DNA from: Eonycteris spelaea
Taxonomy: Eukaryota > Chordata > Mammalia > Chiroptera > Pteropodidae
Direction: 5' to 3'
DNA: 64,000 bases
NCBI GenBank assembly: GCA_003508835.1
Contig: PUFA01000003.1
Span: 13,121,501 to 13,185,500, forward strand
The notes under the pieces were generated by a model. That model worked only from the letters and a program-made list of their open reading frames with translations, had not been told where the DNA came from and ran no database searches. Every line of letters starts with the position of its first letter. Positions within the stretch are counted from its first letter, which is position 1. Below, in pieces: positions 60,826 through 64,000 of the stretch. The position numbers and the translations under genes were made by a program.

Positions 60826-61490
60826 TGTCATTAGGTAACTAGTCAGACATGAGTGACAGGGGAAAAAGGGATAGGAGCCCAGCCTAGAGACTGCCCAAAG
60901 AACGCCCTATTGAGAGTTTGACAGTTAGAGAATTCCTCCTGCATCCCCAGAGACAAAGGACAGTAAGGTCCTAATTTTAGTTGGCCTATACTGGCTACAG
61001 ACAGCTGCACAGAAAAGCACCAGCCTAACCTGCCTACTATAATCTAACGCTCATTTTACTGGCATTATAATGCTATGTTTATGCCTAGAAGTTCATGAAT
61101 TTAATTATAACAGACTTAATTCTGGTTAAGTGCATGTGTGATAGGCAGAGTGTTATATAGCAGCCAAGTATCAATCAAAATGACCTAATTTGCCAATCAC
61201 CTAAGAATGCCTTTGGAAACACCCATCATGGTCCAAATATAATTCAGAGATTACCACTTCTGCGGGGTTATTATAGCTCACTCTTCACTGATATCAGATG
61301 CCTTCTTGGAGTGTGCTTTGTCTTTCTAAAATAAACTTTTAATAAATCTTTTCTAAATCTCACTGACCTATGATTCTTCACTGTGTCAGTGAGGAAGAAT
61401 GGAGGAAAATGCTAATTACACTTTGTGCCATTATCCACCATTCCCTCCATTGGGGTGACACCGAAGTTCAGATAGCCCCCAATGATAACA
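60826..61490 (+). mobile_element. LTR (ERVL/MER21-like) inserted in an L1
   Basis: A sequence of about 665 bp, foreign to L1, begins 'tgtcattagg' and ends 'ccccaatgataaca', giving imperfect inverted ends of the TG...CA class. It contains phrases typical of ERVL LTRs: 'agtcagacatgag', 'agcctaacctgcctactataatctaacgctcattttactggc', 'ttctgcggggttattatagctcactc', poly(A) signals 'aaaataaac' and 'ttaataaatc' (about 61328-61346), and 'gtgtcagtgaggaagaatggaggaaaa'. No clear target-site duplication is visible. Its MER21-like identity is from memory and tentative. Confidence 0.75.
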
Positions 61491-62100
61491 CTGTGAAAAA
61501 GTGCAGTTGGTATGGAAAATAGTTTGGTAGTTCCTCAAAAATGAAGCATAGAATTATTATGTGATCTGAAAATTCTACTTCTAAGTATACACCTAAAAGA
61601 ATTGAAAGAGGGAATAAATTGATCTTTTTACATCAAGTTTTCACAAAACATTTTTCAGAAAGGCTAAAAGGCAGAACCAACCTAAGTATCCATCAATAGA
61701 TGAATGCTGAACAAAATGTGGTATATATACATACAATGAAATATTATTCAGCCATATAAATGAATGAAATTTGTATATATGCTATCATAACGTTGTATAA
61801 AATAAAGTAAGCCAGACACAAAAGGACAGATAGTGTACTATTACACTTCTATGAGGTACCTAGAATAGGCCAGTACATAAAGACGCAAAGCAAAATCGAG
61901 GTTACCAGCTGTCAATGGGAGAGAGATATTGGGAATTAGTATTTAATGGATATAGCATTTCTGCTTGTAATGCTAAAAAAATAGTTCTGGAAAAGTATAG
62001 GAGTGAATGTTGTATAATACTGTAAATGTACTTAATTGTACACTTAAAAATGGTTAAAATGGTAAATTTTGTTATATATGTTACTAAAATAAAAAAATGC
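61491..62100 (+). mobile_element. L1 (L1M-type) 3' end, downstream half of the interrupted element
   Basis: 'agtgcagttggtatggaaaatagtttggtagttcctcaaaaatgaagcatagaatta' continues the ORF2 tail directly from the upstream half. Then come 'catcaatagatgaatgctgaacaaaatgtggtatatatacatacaatgaaatattattcagcc', 'ataaagtaagccagacacaaaaggacagatagtgtac', 'ctatgaggtacctagaatagg' and the 3' UTR end 'gtacacttaaaaatggttaaaatggtaaattttgttatatatgttac', with an A-rich tail 'taaaataaaaaaa'. Confidence 0.95.
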
Positions 62101-62149
62101 ACAAAAATTCCAGTTTGAAACCTTTAAGTAATAACAAAAATTATAGAAT

Positions 62150-62325
62150 TGACCTGTATTAATCTTTACAATACAGTATGAAGATTTTATTATTATTATA
62201 CTCGTTTAAAAATTTTTGAAACAGAGGTTAAATAACTTGCTGAAAGTCACATAGTAAGTATATATGTGTGGAAGGAGAGTCTCAGATTTGAATCCACAAA
62301 ATCTGGCTTCAGGTCCATGTTCTTA
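62150..62325 (-). mobile_element. MIR SINE relic, antisense
   Basis: 'ttaatctttacaatacagtatgaagattttattattattatactcg', 'gaaacagaggttaaataacttgctgaaagtcacatagtaag' and 'gatttgaatccacaaaatctggcttcaggtccatgttctta' follow antisense MIR order well. Confidence 0.88.
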
Positions 62326-64000
62326 TGCTGTTTCCTAAATCATCCTGATGCTTTTCAAATTATTGCCTAATTGTAAAAAAAAAATTTTCAAATGTAATAG
62401 CAGTTTCATGATTTATTCTAAAATGCAGTATTTTCAGAACCAATACAGTTTTAGCTGAATTATTTCCTGAGGACTCATTGTAGGGTTTGGGTCTTAATTC
62501 AATAACTCACTAGGAAAACTGGCTATGTCTGTCTAGCATTAGCTTTCCCCTCTCCTGTCACGCTAGGTCTTTGTAGAGGGCAGTAAGATAATACATGTAG
62601 GACCAATGCCCTAGGAAAGATAAGGAAATAGATGACTTTTCATTCATTCCCTTTACCCCTCACAATACTGGTACCCCCATTGTAGCCCTAGGTCTTTCCA
62701 AATCTGTTTTATACAAGGAATGTCTGTGTGGATCTTTCAGATAAGTTGAAGTTCAAATTTATGTCTTTAAAATCGGTCCAGTCAGAGCTTCTGGAAAAGT
62801 GGTTTCCGAAAGCATTTGTCTATGACTCTGCATTCTCTAAAATGATATGCAAATCTTGGCAAAGTAACTTTCTTCCTGGGGGAGTCACTTTTTTATCCTG
62901 TAGTAAGAAATTTAGCTTCTTTAAAAATCAAATTTTTATAACTCCTAAACCTTTGATTCTGTGACCTGCACATGACTTCAGAGAGCGCTGAGCCTTCTTG
63001 AGAACAGACATGTGTCATGTCTGTATTACAGATGGCTGCTGCATCCTATGTCATTTGATATTTCTCTCTGTTCTGTAGTTAGGTGGCTCAGATTTTTAAT
63101 TAAAAGATTCATTTCTATGGCAGCTTTTATAAAGCAAATATCTGCATATGAAGGAAAAGAGAGAGAACAGAAGGAGGAGGGAACACGGTCTGCTTTCCAC
63201 CAGATACTGAAATGTTCCACTAATCTTTTTCGCACCTTGTGGAGTTTCAATTTTCCCTTAAAATGTGGATTAAACAAAGTTGCCAAAAAACATATGCTTT
63301 TGTGTCAAACATTTCACTTATTTGGGAGGCTGAAAGCAGCTTGAGAGTGTTCACTGCCGCTGCCTGAGGAAATGGAGCAGAGTGCTTTGGGCTTTTTATT
63401 GGAACCTTCTCCCTGAGGCTGAGGTGTAGACTTTGGAAATGTGGCATGGGACAGTAGGCTGCAAGGACACCTTCTGTGGTTACTCCCAGAGGACAGAGGA
63501 GTCAGGCTCAGTTGGGATTGGATACTGGCCATTCCTCTTTGGTCTGTGATCTTATCAGATTACACAACTCATCAGAGCTGGGATGAGTCAGTATTTGATA
63601 CAGGAGACCCTTCAGGACAAATTCAACTGTTGTAGGCAAATGGTTAAGATAGTGGGCAGCTTTCTGCTGCATGCCTGCAAGCCTGGCTCTTCTGCTTATC
63701 CTGTCATTAAGAATGCAGTCATACTGTTTCATGGAAAGAGACTTGTAAATATGGCACATAGGAAGTGGGAGGACAAAGAGTTGTGGGTCCTAGCAGAGAT
63801 GTTACAGGAACTTGATTGCTATGGTTTGTCCTAACTTGCCAAGAACACTAAATGTTGACTGTTAAATGACTGGATTTAAGAGCAATCTTGCAGTTTAGCA
63901 AAAGGCAGGGGAAATAATTGTTCTGACTCTTATCACAGATACCTAAGGTAGTAATTCTTTGCAAATTACTAGATTTGGGATTTTGAGAAATTAATCTCTC
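62326..64000. other. Unassigned non-coding DNA, moderately GC-richer at 63.3-63.8 kb
   Basis: No repeat is recognised. Overlapping open frames of 64-110 codons lie on both strands between 63012 and 63834. Having frames on both strands together, with no shared domain or splice structure, is what a locally stop-poor composition produces, so none is called a gene. The region runs off the window. Confidence 0.45.

Noticed and set aside
61902..62102. Antisense frame of 66 codons
   Set aside because: It lies entirely within the L1 3' UTR, on the opposite strand.
63012..63834. Cluster of overlapping frames on both strands (up to 110 codons)
   Set aside because: Simultaneous frames on opposite strands without domains are expected where stop codons are locally rare. 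I could not identify a coding exon.

Overview
This is a gene-poor, AT-rich stretch of a placental-mammal nuclear genome. I found no protein-coding gene, exon, tRNA, rRNA or recognisable processed pseudogene. Every open frame is short, lacks recognisable domains, and is often a by-product of microsatellites (His/Thr or Val/Cys runs) or of L1 sequence. The eutherian assignment rests on fossil repeats recognised by eye: MIR and L2 relics, hAT elements of the MER20 and MER5 type, MLT1 (MaLR) LTRs, and two old L1 3' ends. No database was searched, so subfamily names are from memory and boundaries are approximate (about 10-30 bp unless stated).

Layout. 1-5.9 kb: mostly unassigned, with an old L1 3' end at 2.7-3.9 kb. 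5.9-7.6 kb: an antisense MLT1 LTR, a MIR, an L2 piece, a CT microsatellite and an antisense MER20. 12.4-13.1 kb: a strongly C-rich tract, then the clearest single feature of the window, a solo retroviral LTR (12762-13125) with matching 7-bp terminal inverted repeats and a perfect 5-bp target-site duplication. 13.8-23.3 kb: L2, MIR and MER5 relics, several dinucleotide arrays, and two CpG-retaining stretches that might be conserved non-coding elements. 27.5-31 kb: two hAT-type MITEs, one carrying a tetranucleotide array, plus a TG/CA hairpin microsatellite. 37.3-37.8 kb: another candidate conserved element. 44.6-50.2 kb: a dense run of MIR and L2 relics. 52.2-54.6 kb: a probable old antisense ERV LTR, then MIR and L2. 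58-62.3 kb: a sense MLT1 LTR, then an L1 3' end interrupted by an LTR, then a MIR.

Lineage. I see no Alu, rodent B1/B2, carnivore tRNA-Lys SINE, equine ERE, ruminant BovA/BovB or other abundant young SINE, and no young full-length or 5'-truncated L1. The solo LTR is the only insertion that looks recent. This fits a lineage with low recent LINE/SINE activity (pteropodid bats are one known example), but one window cannot establish the species.

Function. No genes work together here. The plausible functional content is distal regulatory (candidate conserved blocks near 15.2-16.0, 21.3-21.6, 31.2-31.6, 37.3-37.8 and 43.2-43.5 kb), and that is inference from CpG retention, homeodomain-like motifs and absence of recognised repeats. 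I did not find an undescribed biological system.
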